A stretch of DNA of 60,000 nt, taken from Tubiluchus corallicola. Its lineage: Eukaryota; Priapulida; Priapulimorpha; Priapulimorphida; Tubiluchidae. The notes below the pieces were generated by a model. It saw nothing but the letters and a program-made list of their open reading frames with translations, ran no database searches and was not told where the DNA came from. Shown piece by piece: positions 49,301 through 59,224 of this stretch; the stretch's first letter is position 1; each line of letters begins with the position of its first letter. The stretch is from positions 590,501 through 650,500 of the forward strand of contig JAQGDQ010000040.1 in NCBI GenBank assembly GCA_030141605.1. The letters run 5' to 3'. Both the position numbers and the translations under genes were made by a program.

Positions 49301-52300
49301 CAAGAAAGAAATTTTTACATTCGTTTGCAAGCCATGGAAAGAAAGAAAAACTCACCCAAGACTCGCCACTCTTCATTTGTTGTGAGTAAATGTAATGGCA
49401 TGTGTATCTGACTAGCTGACTGATCAGTCTAATATTATTATTTATTTAGAACATATGAATATAATGATTGCACTTCAATAAAAGATTCAGTAAGATTTAA
49501 ACATGAATGAATGGCAATACAGATGTCAGTACAAATATTTACTAACTGCACTTTTGTTTTTGGCCCTTTATTGATACCATTCTGTTGTATGCCGTGCCCT
49601 GTTTTAACTTTGTCATTATAATAATAAATATACTTTATGTGTGAATTTATAATTATGCTTGGAGTTAGCAGTTCTAACATTTTCATGCACTTTCACTGAC
49701 AATTACTGGATAAACTATAAATGTATTTATTGCCTTTTTTAAAAACATCACAATAAAGTAAGATTTATTTACATTGTTTTCCAGTAATTAATAATTTAAA
49801 ATTCATGTGAGGTCATCTAATATGTAACTATAAGTTTCAGCCAAGTATATAGGAACGGCTTGCAATTTTTTTAAAAATATTGGAAATTTGGTTTTAGATT
49901 TTATATTGGTACTTGTATTTTATTGGTATTTGTTGTCTTTTTGCAGTTTGTGCACTTTAAAGGGCATCTAAGAGTATATCAAAGAAACAATGGTAACACT
50001 GTAGATGCACTGTTGTGTGTTTGCCGTCCTGTAAGAGCTACTCCAGTCATGGATCAGCCATTCATAACTGGAAATATGTTCATGAGTCGTCACAACTTGA
50101 GTTGCGAATATATTGAACTAGATCCTCGGTGAGATTATTACTGCCTTTATTAATACCGTGTTTTATTGCTTCTATTTGTTGCTATTTATTACTCTTCTTA
50201 AGTTTATTATGATAATAATTGTTAACATATATTAATCGAAATGTCTTTTTTCAGCATAATGATGCTAATAGGATATGAGCCAAGTGAATTGTTGGGGCAG
50301 ACATTATTCCAATTTCACGCACCCATGGATGTAGAAAAATTACGAGTTTGTCATCAGTCATGTAAGTATACTTACTTCATATAGATCATCTTGCTAAATA
50401 GTAAACATTGACTGTAATAGTATAGTGAGTGTGAGTGTAATGGTTATAGTTGAAAAAAATTGACTCATAATCGGACGTTTTGTGCTAAAATGTATTAAAA
50501 AATTGAAACATATTTTCCATGCATGCGTTTGTTAATACGATCATGGCTGTCGAGTTTGCAGTCCTATCCACACATGATTTTCTTTAATCAAATGTAAGTC
50601 ATCTTAAAGTTTTACTCAGTGACAACAATCACTTTTTTACAGAGTGCAGTTTTAACAAAAAACTTTGTTGGCTGTCTGAAAAGATTATTTAATTTTCGTT
50701 TGGATTCTGTTAAACAGGAAACAGACTTACAACACAGTTTCCAGAAAGTAGCAGAAAAGTATATTACTGCTACATGTATTCAAATCTTTGCTTTTTAACA
50801 CATAACCATATAACCATAGACAAACCATATAATTGTTCAATGTAATTTGTGAATAAAATTAATTTAATTGTTTGTAGAAGAAAGTCACTTTCCAATTCTT
50901 CTATGTTTCTGAATTAACCTGAAAAAAATTTGTCTTTCTCATTTGTCCTTAAAATAGAACTTTCTGGTTGACCTGTGCCTCTGGTCTCAAATTAATAGTG
51001 AAACTTCTGTTGAAATTCACATTGTTCTCCATGCAAATGCGTAATAAGATATCACTATTATATCACAAGTGAGGTGAATTCCGTTTCTGAAAAAAAAGTA
51101 TATTATACACTCATTCAGCTATGTCTAAACACACTTTGACTGAAGTTTGAGTTAGGAAAATCTTCTGTCTAGGAAAGATGTATGAAACACTGAAAATATC
51201 ATGTGTTTTTCTTTCAGTATTGAAAAATGGAAAAGCTGTCAGTAAGTGCTATCGTTTTATGGGAAAGACTGGTGTTTGGGTGTGGATGCGGACAAGAGCG
51301 AGCCTTATTTTTAACACTGCAAGCCAACCACAGTACATAATTTGCCAGAATTACGTTGTTAGGTATTGTTGTTTAAGAACATATACTTCTTTGCGCTTCT
51401 AGCATATTTCTGGAGATTTTGCTTATTGTATACGTTACAGGCAATGTGTAAAATTTAGGCATTTTATGAAATTCCTAGGTATTTCATATTATACCTATGC
51501 ATTTTGGGAAAAGTGTGAAATAAATCTTTTCGTTACGGGTTTTTCACATTTTGCCCAGGCATTTTGTATAATAGCTAAGATTTATATAAAATGAGTAAAG
51601 TGACTTCGGCAAAGTGTAAGATGAATATAGTTTGTGTTGAATCGAACTTTGCTAGGTATTTTGTACATTACCTATAGAATGCGTACAATGCCTTAGCCAA
51701 TGTGCAAAACTAAGCAAGCTGTCAAGCCCGTAAGTTAATTTTCATACTGATAATGGTGTATCATCGCCATCTGGGACATGTTGCTCATTCAGGTGGATCA
51801 CTTTCCGTAGCTAGGAATTAAGACTGGAGTGGGATTCAGTAAAGTTCTTACAAAGAATCGTCAGTTTACGCATACGAGCATTCTTAGCGCTAGGCATGTA
51901 TTTATTAAACTTCTTAAATCTTCTTAAATGCAGTGCTTGGAGTTTGCGTAAACACAATTCTGCATGTTGTGCACAGTTTAAATGGCTATGACTGGTGTTG
52001 TTATGGAAAGAGGAGAGGTTATTAAGAGAAGTTTGATATGCAAAGAGCGTATTTTTCAAAATAGATTAAAATCAGATAATTTGAAAGAGAGCATTTTATG
52101 AATTGCAACTTGCACAGAAGACCATAAGGCTTGCATTGCTTGCTCTCTTCTCTTTCTCTCTTTGTTCACCACAGAATGGGAATGACAAGATCCTCAGACA
52201 CGAGAAAAAAACCAAACAACAAATCACACGAATTTGCAAGAACATTGAAACATGACTTGGTCCATTTTTACACATTCCTTAAAGTATAGTTGGCATTATA

Positions 52301-54521
52301 TAAAATGCCTACAAAAATTATATCAGAACAATCGAACATTGGTTTTATTTCTATATTGACTAAAAAATTTTCGACTTTCTATAAAATCGCTAGGAAAAAT
52401 ATACTTAAAAACTAAAAATTACAAACTTTGCCTAGAGAGACTTTTTCTTTATATATAATGCCTAGGAAAACTGTAAAAGGAGCAATTTTAGACACTTTAC
52501 CTGGTTTGTTTTGGCATTCTATAAAGTGCGTAGGCACTCTATACAATACCCGATTTCACACTTTGCCTGTAACATGTATATAAAACAAGCTTGCAACAAA
52601 AGCAACACAAAACATTTGGTATAATTGTTTGTATGTTGTATGTGCCATGACTAATATCTACTGTATCGCAGTTATAATATGGAAAGAACAAAAAGCTGAA
52701 TTGACACAGTAAAAAGAGACATCAATAAAATCTTGTTTGCTGTGCACTGTATGCTTGACTTTATCCATTGAGGAGGTTTTCTGTGAAACAGTATACATCA
52801 ATACTGAATAGTTGTTTGGTTAATGTGTAAAAAACAAGTATATGGTATACCCTTTGAAAACGCAGTAAGAAAATATACACGTTTATTAAATAAACAGAGA
52901 TAAAATCTCTTTTTGTGAACATTAACTGTTATTATCCAAATTCTTTGTTATCAAAATTATATTTAATGAAAATTATCTGTGTACAGGAGGGGTGAAATAA
53001 TTTTGCATTTATAAGTTATTTCATAGCAATTCTTTACCTGTTTCTCTATTTGGCTGTTTTGTTTATAGTGAAAGAGAGGCCACTGTCAATGATGAGAGTT
53101 CTGCAGATACTAAGAAAGAAAAGGACCGAAACTCAGATGTACCTACAAATGATAGCTCCTCTGCTAGTTTCCTGAAAGAAGTGACACGAGATCATATGTT
53201 GAAGCAGAAAAAGACAGATCTGGCTGGTCGGCAACAGCTGAAATCAAAGAACTTGCCTTCTAAGGTAGAGAAAAGGACTGTAGCTGTTGAAACAGACATT
53301 ACATTTTCAACGTCTGCAACATCCACGGCTGCTTGCAGTGCTATTACTGCCACATCTGATGTTAATGAAAAAGTTTCCTATCCGAGCTGCATGACAACTA
53401 CAGTCAAATTGAGTCATAGTAATTTCTCATATTCCGAGCCAGATGGCGATAGTGGAGCTAATAGTTCAGCTAGTCTGGGAACAGATCCTGCTGCAAGTAA
53501 TAGTAATAGTTATTTGGAAAAAGTGATAACAGAATCCATTTACCAGTCTTGGGGGCAAGGGTTTATAAGAGAATCACATATTGAATCCTCGCAGGTCACT
53601 CCACCCCCAGAACCTTTATGTGGATGCTACGCAAATCAGCAGACTGACTCTGCAGATTCTATGCGTAGTGTTTCGTATTTACAGTATCAGAACTGCAGTA
53701 GTCCTTCACAAAACGCTTGCTTTTCAAGGCGTTCAAGTTCAACTACTTTATCAAATTATAATAGCCCTGACCCTTACCAAGACGCTCCTACATCCTACCA
53801 GTATAGTGACACCAGTAATTTACCACCAAGTAGTATATCATGTGCAGTCAATGAATCTCATACGTCTGACTCTCAGAGCAGTGGACAAATGCAGCTGAAC
53901 ACGTCTCAGTATCAGAATTTCTTGCAGCCTTTGTCAAATGTTGTCGGAGTAAATAATTTTTTGGAGAACTGTATCCCAAGTCCACTGTCATTGAATTCAT
54001 CTGGGTATCACAGTAGCGATTCTGATGAAGAAATGGAAACATTGAAGAGTTTGCAAGTGGCTTCAGTTGCTCTGCCTCCCGTTTATAACTCTCCTTTGTG
54101 TGTAGGTGCTGCAGAGGGTAGGAGCACATCAGTTCTTGCTCCTGTTCGCAATCCATATACTCACCCGCGGGTCGAACCATATCTGAATAGTTTGAAATCT
54201 GTTCGAGGAAAATCATGTCCTGCCCTTACTGATGTGTCCAAGGATTCGCCTATGAATTCTTTATTGACAGATACATTCCCTTCCATTGATGAGGTTAGTA
54301 TGCCTGGTTGCCCCAATACCTGTGAAGAGGTGATGATAGTACCTGAAGATCTAGCTAATTTTGCAAATGATCTGTGCTGTAACAATGCCTTAGCAGAGAG
54401 TGTCTTGGAACAACTACTCGAGAATTCTGAAACAGATTTTTATTTTTCTTCGAGTCCAAAAGCATCTCTGCCACAGTATCAAACTGCCAACGTCTTTACT
54501 GATACTGATCATGTGGTCTGA
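43302..54521 (+). CDS. HIF1A: HIF-alpha-like bHLH-PAS transcription factor
   Basis: Predicted to heterodimerise with ARNT in the nucleus and regulate hypoxia or stress genes. Coding exons: 43302-43390 (ATG), 44783-44958, 48428-48549, 49052-49160, 49269-49381, 49947-50128, 50255-50361, 51218-51362, 53069-54521 (TGA). All junctions are in phase, giving 831 residues. bHLH at about 29-88, PAS-A about 92-225, PAS-B about 240-350, Ser/Asn/Gln-rich tail 349-831. The basic region RRAEKSRFAAKVRRDRELE, helix 2 LDKASIFRLSVAYLRI and PAS-B IFNTASQPQYIICQNYVVS are closer to HIF-alpha/Sima than to SIM or Trachealess. The ATG has A at -3 and G at +4. No clear LxxLAP oxygen-degradation motif or C-terminal transactivation domain is seen. 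Symbol given for the family; strict orthology to HIF1A versus EPAS1 is not implied. Confidence 0.88.
44783..44958 (+). CDS. HIF-alpha-like gene: bHLH exon
   Basis: 176-nt exon between TTTTAATTTCAG and GTAAGT. It encodes the whole basic helix-loop-helix: basic region EKSRFAAKVRRDRELE, helix 1 IMSSLAEALPV, loop LGDTANR, helix 2 LDKASIFRLSVAYLRIKRIL. The Arg residues expected to contact the RCGTG half-site are present. The HIF/SIM/Trachealess group shares LDKASxxRL; the AYLRIKRIL ending favours the HIF branch. Confidence 0.9.
46831..46967. mobile_element. short mariner/pogo-like MITE (possible)
   Basis: Left end CAGTGGTCCGTCCGAATTAT then ATGACTAG; the right end reverse-complemented reads AAGTGGTTTATATGACAAG. 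Flanked by TA on the left. About 137 bp, in HIF-like intron 44959-48427. Short and decayed. Confidence 0.35.
47131..47192 (-). repeat. tRNA-like box A remnant (SINE-like)
   Basis: Minus strand TATGGTCTAGTGGTTAAGAC (box A with D-loop) followed about 30 nt later by GTTGCAACCC, a degraded box B. Resembles the head of a tRNA-derived SINE. Located in HIF-like intron 44959-48427. Confidence 0.4.
48428..51362 (+). CDS. HIF-alpha-like gene: PAS-A and PAS-B exons
   Basis: Six exons encode the dimerisation and sensor-type fold. PAS-A begins ALGGFLLLLSPECDVLYVSE and LGRSLLDFTYPAD (compare HIF 'GFVMVLTDDGDMIYISDNV' and 'SVFDFTHPCD'), with a long insert around GIWSQGQRCGKQERNFYIRL, and continues through FVHFKGHLRVYQ. 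PAS-B shows FMSRHNLSCEYIELDPR, IGYEPSELLGQTLFQFHAP, CYRFMGKTGVWVWMRT and IICQNYVVS. The Cys-rich and charged insert in PAS-A is longer and less conserved than the surrounding fold. Confidence 0.88.
51433..52574. mobile_element. 1.14-kb DNA transposon with long, sub-repeated inverted termini
   Basis: Left end cGTTACAGGCAATGTGTAAAA, right end (reverse complement) tGTTACAGGCAAAGTGTGAAA, with similarity continuing over about 60 bp. Flanked by identical TGTATA (51427-51432 and 52575-52580). Both termini repeat variants of GCCTAGG plus CATTTTATA many times. The interior has an 82-codon minus-strand ORF (51811-52059) rich in Leu, Asn, His and Arg, of unknown nature. No transposase recognised, so probably non-autonomous. 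Located in the HIF-like intron 51363-53068. Confidence 0.7.
53069..54521 (+). CDS. HIF-alpha-like gene: large terminal coding exon, low-complexity tail
   Basis: Single 1453-nt exon, residues 349-831, preceded by GTTTATAG. Begins SEREATVNDESSADTKKEKDR, then is rich in Ser, Thr, Asn, Gln and Tyr and predicted disordered. It includes a basic patch (LKQKKTDLAGRQQLKSKNL) and acidic patches (SSDSDEEMETL, ENSETDFYF). The only LAP core is SVLAPVRNP with Pro at about residue 706; it lacks the Leu three residues before the LAP Leu and the downstream YIPMDD-type sequence of HIF prolyl-hydroxylase sites. A short acidic-hydrophobic C-terminal segment (EDLANFANDL, LEQLLENSE) might act as an activation domain. 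Inferred from composition only. Confidence 0.85.
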
Positions 54522-56076
54522 TTTTGGCGTCGTTTTCCTGAATTCTGTTGAAAATCTAAAATGATTTTTTGGTAATCCGAATATTTGCGGGGTTTTAGCC
54601 AATTACCTCATTTTGTATTCATTTCCCCACAAGAGTTAAAAAGGTAAAGGTAAGATTTGAACATTTGGTCCAAAAGGCAGAGAATCCTTAAATTTTAATT
54701 TGATTTAATAATGTCGAATTTTAACTTGTTAGAATTTTCAATTTTTCAATATTGTATTGACAAAAAAACCATAAAATTTTTAATGATTATTTTAAGAAAT
54801 TTTTCTGTTGAGATGTATAACTGATTTTTCCTTTTTGTAGTATGTATGTCTTTTAGCAAAGAAACAACATTATTTATCGTTAATTAATTGGGATTAACTA
54901 ACATTTTTATTGCATTTGTCTGTGTATTGTTGCAATTATTGTTAGCTTATTATAATTTATAAAACAGTGTAGATTTGTTTCATTTTTATGCAACTGCAAA
55001 TTTAGCATTATTGATTGTTGCATATCTCCTCTCTAACACTGTTAAACCTCTTTTGGTGAACATAACACTTTTTGTGCATGTGTTGTATTGCAATCTTAAT
55101 GAAGTAAAATTAGTTAGTCAGTCAGTTAGTTAACTAATTAATGTAGGTGGGTAATTATCATTATTGATATGCATAATTTGTTAGCTGACGGTATGTTGTT
55201 ATTATTACCATGTAGTGGTGGAATTAAGTTTGAATTGTGTGCTGTGTTTAAAACTGTTTATGTTAGTGGTTTTCATGATCTATTGAAAAGTATTGTTATG
55301 AACTGCCATTTCAGTGAAAGACAGAATTAAACTGTGTCATATTAAGTCTACTTGGTAGTAGTGAGGTAGTTAATCAGACCGGTGTTATTAGTTTGTAAAT
55401 AATTCTTGGTTAAGAGTTACCTACGTTTATTATTGGTGATTGAGCTTTAGTTACTCAATTACTTAAGTTACTAAGTAAAATAGCATTATAATTGAGTAGA
55501 TTTTATTAGTTGAATCTATACAGGGTGAAATTTTTAGACCAATCGTGTGAAATTAATCTGTAAGCGCACAATTGCCTATACTAAAGAGAATAATGCTGTA
55601 AATATCGGAGTAACATCTCTAGATGCCCATAATAACATTAAAAAATTGTATGTTAATGTCCCTAGGAATAAGCTATACTTTTGACAGCTTTTCATGTGAC
55701 AGGTTTTATATGCTAGTCTTATTCCATTTTGGTGAATCACCCTCATTTTAAACTAGTTCATCATAGCTACTCAAATATGGTAAAGTTGCAACTAATTTTA
55801 TTAGGCCCTGTAATAGCTTTGTAATGCATTTTTCATTTTGTTTGACATTGTATTCTGAAGATAATCTTGCCACTATGAAATTGCGCATAAAAGTACGTTA
55901 ACTGGGTTGATTCATTTGATAGAAATTAGTAAAAGTGTATTTAGGTTCAAAGTAATTTGGTAGGTGTCTGACTAAATAACAAAGCTAGAGAACTTTTTCA
56001 AACATAGGGCACTTATAAAACTGTGAAGACACAAATGTTATTAGATAATAACATTTTTGTTTTGTGGTTGTATTAA

Positions 56077-56082
56077 AATAAA
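56077..56082 (+). terminator. candidate poly(A) signal for the HIF-like gene
   Basis: AATAAA about 1.55 kb after the HIF-like stop codon. The intervening DNA is AT-rich with ATTTA-type motifs and no coding signal, as expected for a long 3' UTR. Not proven; weaker variants occur earlier. Confidence 0.35.
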
Positions 56083-56695
56083 TATCTGCTGTAGTTTATG
56101 ACTTGATCTAACACATATAACTAGACATAAAAATTGTACATTGTTAACTTGGTAACTAATACATATCAAGTATTGTTTCACTAGGAACTGGAGAGTGTGT
56201 ATTTTTACCTTACAGAGTTCTGGAAGTCTTGTTGGAGCCTTATCAACAAATAAGAAAAAGGTCACTATTATATAATGAGTACATTGATAAATACGTGCAA
56301 TGAAAATGGAAATATGGCGAATTGGGGATGCGTACCTTTTTCCAGATGACTTGGGAAAATATTGTGAATGTTTACCTATATACGCTGTCTCCTGTAAAAT
56401 TAAAACTGTCTTCGACTTTGTATTACCAGTAAATTTTGCTACAAACACCGTTTACGAACAGCAATATTCGTAAACTTATTTTGTGTAAGGGAATAGCCCA
56501 GCGGATACGGTGTATTATCATCGAATGATAAGGCTTTTCACTAAGTGGATTGGTATTAATATATAGTATCGAGTTTAACATGATAACTTTGGGAGTTTTT
56601 CATCACCACTTGACACTCTCACCATTTAATTCATTACATTCTGGATAATGGAAGAGTCTTGGACTCATGGTTTTCAACAGGCACCTAACCAGGAA

Positions 56696-56725
56696 TTTAT
56701 ATGGGGGGTGGGGGGAACGGGGCAC
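56696..56725. repeat. G-rich repeat end (ggggggtggggggaacgggg)
   Basis: Preceded by CTAACCAGGAATTTATAT, which resembles the 'GCGTAGCCAGGAATTTT...GGGGGG' terminus of widespread hAT-like repeats. The G tracts could form a G-quadruplex. A remnant only; no partner end found. Confidence 0.4.
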
Positions 56726-57093
56726 TAATACCAGTACGTTAGCGTCGCCAAAACAAAGATATGGGCAAATACCATAAACCGATATTGTTTCCTTTAAACA
56801 TTGTAAACGAAGCTGTATGTCGTACGGGGTGTGTAATGAATTCGATTGGCGATAAAATGTATTGCGCCAAAACTGCGTTTCCTTTAGCCACAAAATGCCG
56901 ATAAGTAGTATTCTAGATAGTGCTGTAAGTACGTGTATTTAAATAGTAGTACACTTCGCCGATGCATCTTTCGCTATTTTGTCATTTTGCCAGTTGATAA
57001 TAGAAATAGTGCAATACAAACTGAAAGTCGTGTTTTATGAGTGTCTGGGTAAACAAAAAAGAGAAAAAAACTTTAGCACAGCGCATGTTATTT

Positions 57094-57617
57094 TACGTTT
57101 CGTTGCGAATCCAATGATATGGCACGCCTCTGTAAGACATCTTCCATTCACAGAGCAGAAGTATTGCAATGGCAATATTGCATATTTGACGCCTTGGGAA
57201 ACGGCAACGATTTAGGGCTCGACAAAACGGGCAGGGATCTATAGCCATGCAAGGCATAGTACTTTACTTACTGTTTTTCGCTTAGATAGGTGGTGCTTCT
57301 TGTAGGAGTAATGGTTTAGCAAAAATGGACATATTTTGAGGGTTTTCGGGTCATATAACTCAGGCGAGTCAATGGGTCATGATCTGAAATTGTAGGCTCT
57401 ACCCTAGCTAAAAGTACACCAAATTTGGTCAGGTACCACTGTCAAGCTTTTGAGTTATTCCAATAAGATGCATATCTCGGGAACTATAAACATCGCCGGC
57501 CTCAAATCTTCGACCGGACATTCTATTTATTGCAGTATCGTGGCTAAACAAAACTCGGGTCGCAACTTTAACGCAGTGTATCAGATTCTACGTTTCATTG
57601 CGAATCCAACGATATGG
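57094..57617. repeat. dispersed direct repeat pair
   Basis: tacgtttcgttgcgaatcca... at 57094 and tacgtttcattgcgaatcca... at about 57589 share about 28 bases with few changes, and weaker similarity extends upstream (aaacaaaa...actttaacgcag). About 495 bp apart and next to the gag remnant; may be part of an undefined repeat unit. Confidence 0.6.
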
Positions 57618-57702
57618 CTTCCGTTTAGAGATCGTTTAAATGAAACAGTGTCGATACATGCTATATAAGTATAGTATAAGGATTGAAGAAAAGTCACAGG
57701 TA

Positions 57703-58260
57703 GCAGCGTCTTGGCGTATGCGAGCTGCCAACTCCTGGCTTCCGTTGCATGTCACTCCAGAACTTGAAACGTTCTCGCACAATGAAGAGTTTCGGGTCAA
57801 ACTGTTCCTTCATAAAGTCGACGATTTTGTCTATTGACAGTTCGTTCATATCCTTGGATAGAGACTGCTGAGCAGCCAGATTCGCCAGTTGTTTGTAGAT
57901 GGCAGCAGTCTGATTTGTTAGGAAAACTTAAGCCTTGCATTGGTCAGGCTCTGCGTTTGCAGCCACTAAGGTACAAATCTTGACCACAGTTCAGTAATCA
58001 GGCCACAGTTCAGAAGTTGGATCAAAAGCATCTTTTGGTGGAATAGCAACTGTAAGTGCCGATGCAGGTGGAAGACGGGTGCTTGAACTGACATCATCTT
58101 CAGGAGTTCGAGCCCGAAGCAGCCTACTCATAGCGTCCTTACATTTTTTGTGTTGCTGCGCCTGCCGATCCATCTGTTTCCTCTGGATATGAATCTGCTG
58201 CGCCTGCTGATCCATCTATTGGCAGAGGAGCTTGATAAGTTCGCCAATTTGCTCTGCCAT
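57703..58260 (-). pseudogene. LTR retrotransposon (Gypsy-type) gag fragment
   Basis: Minus strand from an ATG at 58260: MAEQIGELIKLL, a Gln/Lys-rich helix (MDQQAQQIHIQRKQMDRQAQ), a Pro-rich linker and the gag motif RERFKFWSDMQRKPG, with a following arginine-rich helix in another frame. This matches gag of Gypsy-like LTR retrotransposons. Broken by TAG at 58216-58218, TGA at 57991-57993 and frameshifts, and cut off at about 57703. No protease, RT or integrase is seen, and no LTR pair could be defined. Confidence 0.7.
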
Positions 58261-59224
58261 TGCTAGGATACTGTCCACTGAGCCACCAAAATCATACATT
58301 TTGGTTGCTGATATCCCAAAAAACTAAACAAAATGTGAAAAAATATAAAATTCAGCTGAGAGTTGTACGCCCTCTGCCATAGTACTAGAACCCCTAACTG
58401 TTTGAAGGTAAATAATAATCCTTATTTTAAAGTTGGCATTTGGATTAACAATTAATATAAGTGCAAAGAGTTTTTGCCACCTGTAAATAGCAATTTTGCA
58501 ACTGCATAACAGAGATTATTATTACCCCACCTTTGCACTAATGCGACGGCACGAGTCAAGCAGGGTAACAGAAGCAGGCACGATTTTTAGTCTTTGGTCT
58601 GACTCGGTCGCGAAATCGAGACCTCCCAGACGGAAACCAGAAACGTTACTATTCCGCCTGGTCAAAGACAAAAGTTTAAATTACAAAAATAACACCAACT
58701 AATAAAAAGTCGTTTTCGTTCTTTTGAACCGAATCACTCGAGGGCAAGCTGAGTGTGGTCAAGTCACTCAAGTGATCATTGAGGTGAAGTCTTGCTCCTT
58801 GCGTTTTGCGCACAAGCTTGCGCTTTTTCCGGTTTGCGACGTGGATTTTGGGACATTGAGCTTTCATAATATTGACGTTCTCATGTAAACAATAACGATT
58901 GTGTTTTTCTCTTTTTAAATCAGTTTTAATAAATGGGTTTTTGAACGGTAAGAACGACGAAACGATAACTACTAATGAAACTGTATGACACGTCAAAATT
59001 TTCATTTTTGTAGACCTGTAGGCTATAATAATCAAAGAAGGTAGGTGAAAGTGAGAAATTTCAATTTTCATTAAAAAAAGCAGTACAGCCTGAAATTATT
59101 GCGATCCCACTGAGTTCAGTAATTTAGAGGCACTATTTGCGCAGAGAAATTCGTTTCCTGAGATAGAGAGAGAAGATATATAATAATAGGCTTTATTATA
59201 TTAATATTATTATGATAGCCTAGG
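58261..59224. other. repeat-rich spacer with GC-rich patch
   Basis: Between the gag and CR1 remnants. 58540-58700 is GC-richer and includes a partial inverted repeat (GTCTTTGGTCTGAC and GGTCAAAGAC). It may belong to the LTR of the gag element, but no terminal repeats or primer-binding site could be fixed. Confidence 0.35.

Larger units (their letters stand above)
54522..57000 (+). other. probable 3' UTR and downstream DNA of the HIF-like gene
   Basis: AT-rich, many ATTTA words and GTTAGT repeats (about 55110-55135), and a candidate poly(A) signal at 56077. A 135-codon open frame on the minus strand (56041-56448) has no recognisable content and is not called. Confidence 0.45.

Noticed and set aside
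53581-54385. other-frame ORFs of 74-122 codons inside the HIF-like last exon
   Set aside because: Shadows of the 484-codon frame, which continues in phase from the PAS exons.
56041-56448. 135-codon minus-strand ORF downstream of the HIF-like gene
   Set aside because: No domain, no splice context, composition like AT-rich noncoding DNA; lies in the probable 3' UTR.
58676-59071. 131-codon minus-strand ORF
   Set aside because: No recognisable motif; sits between two retroelement remnants and reads like random sequence.
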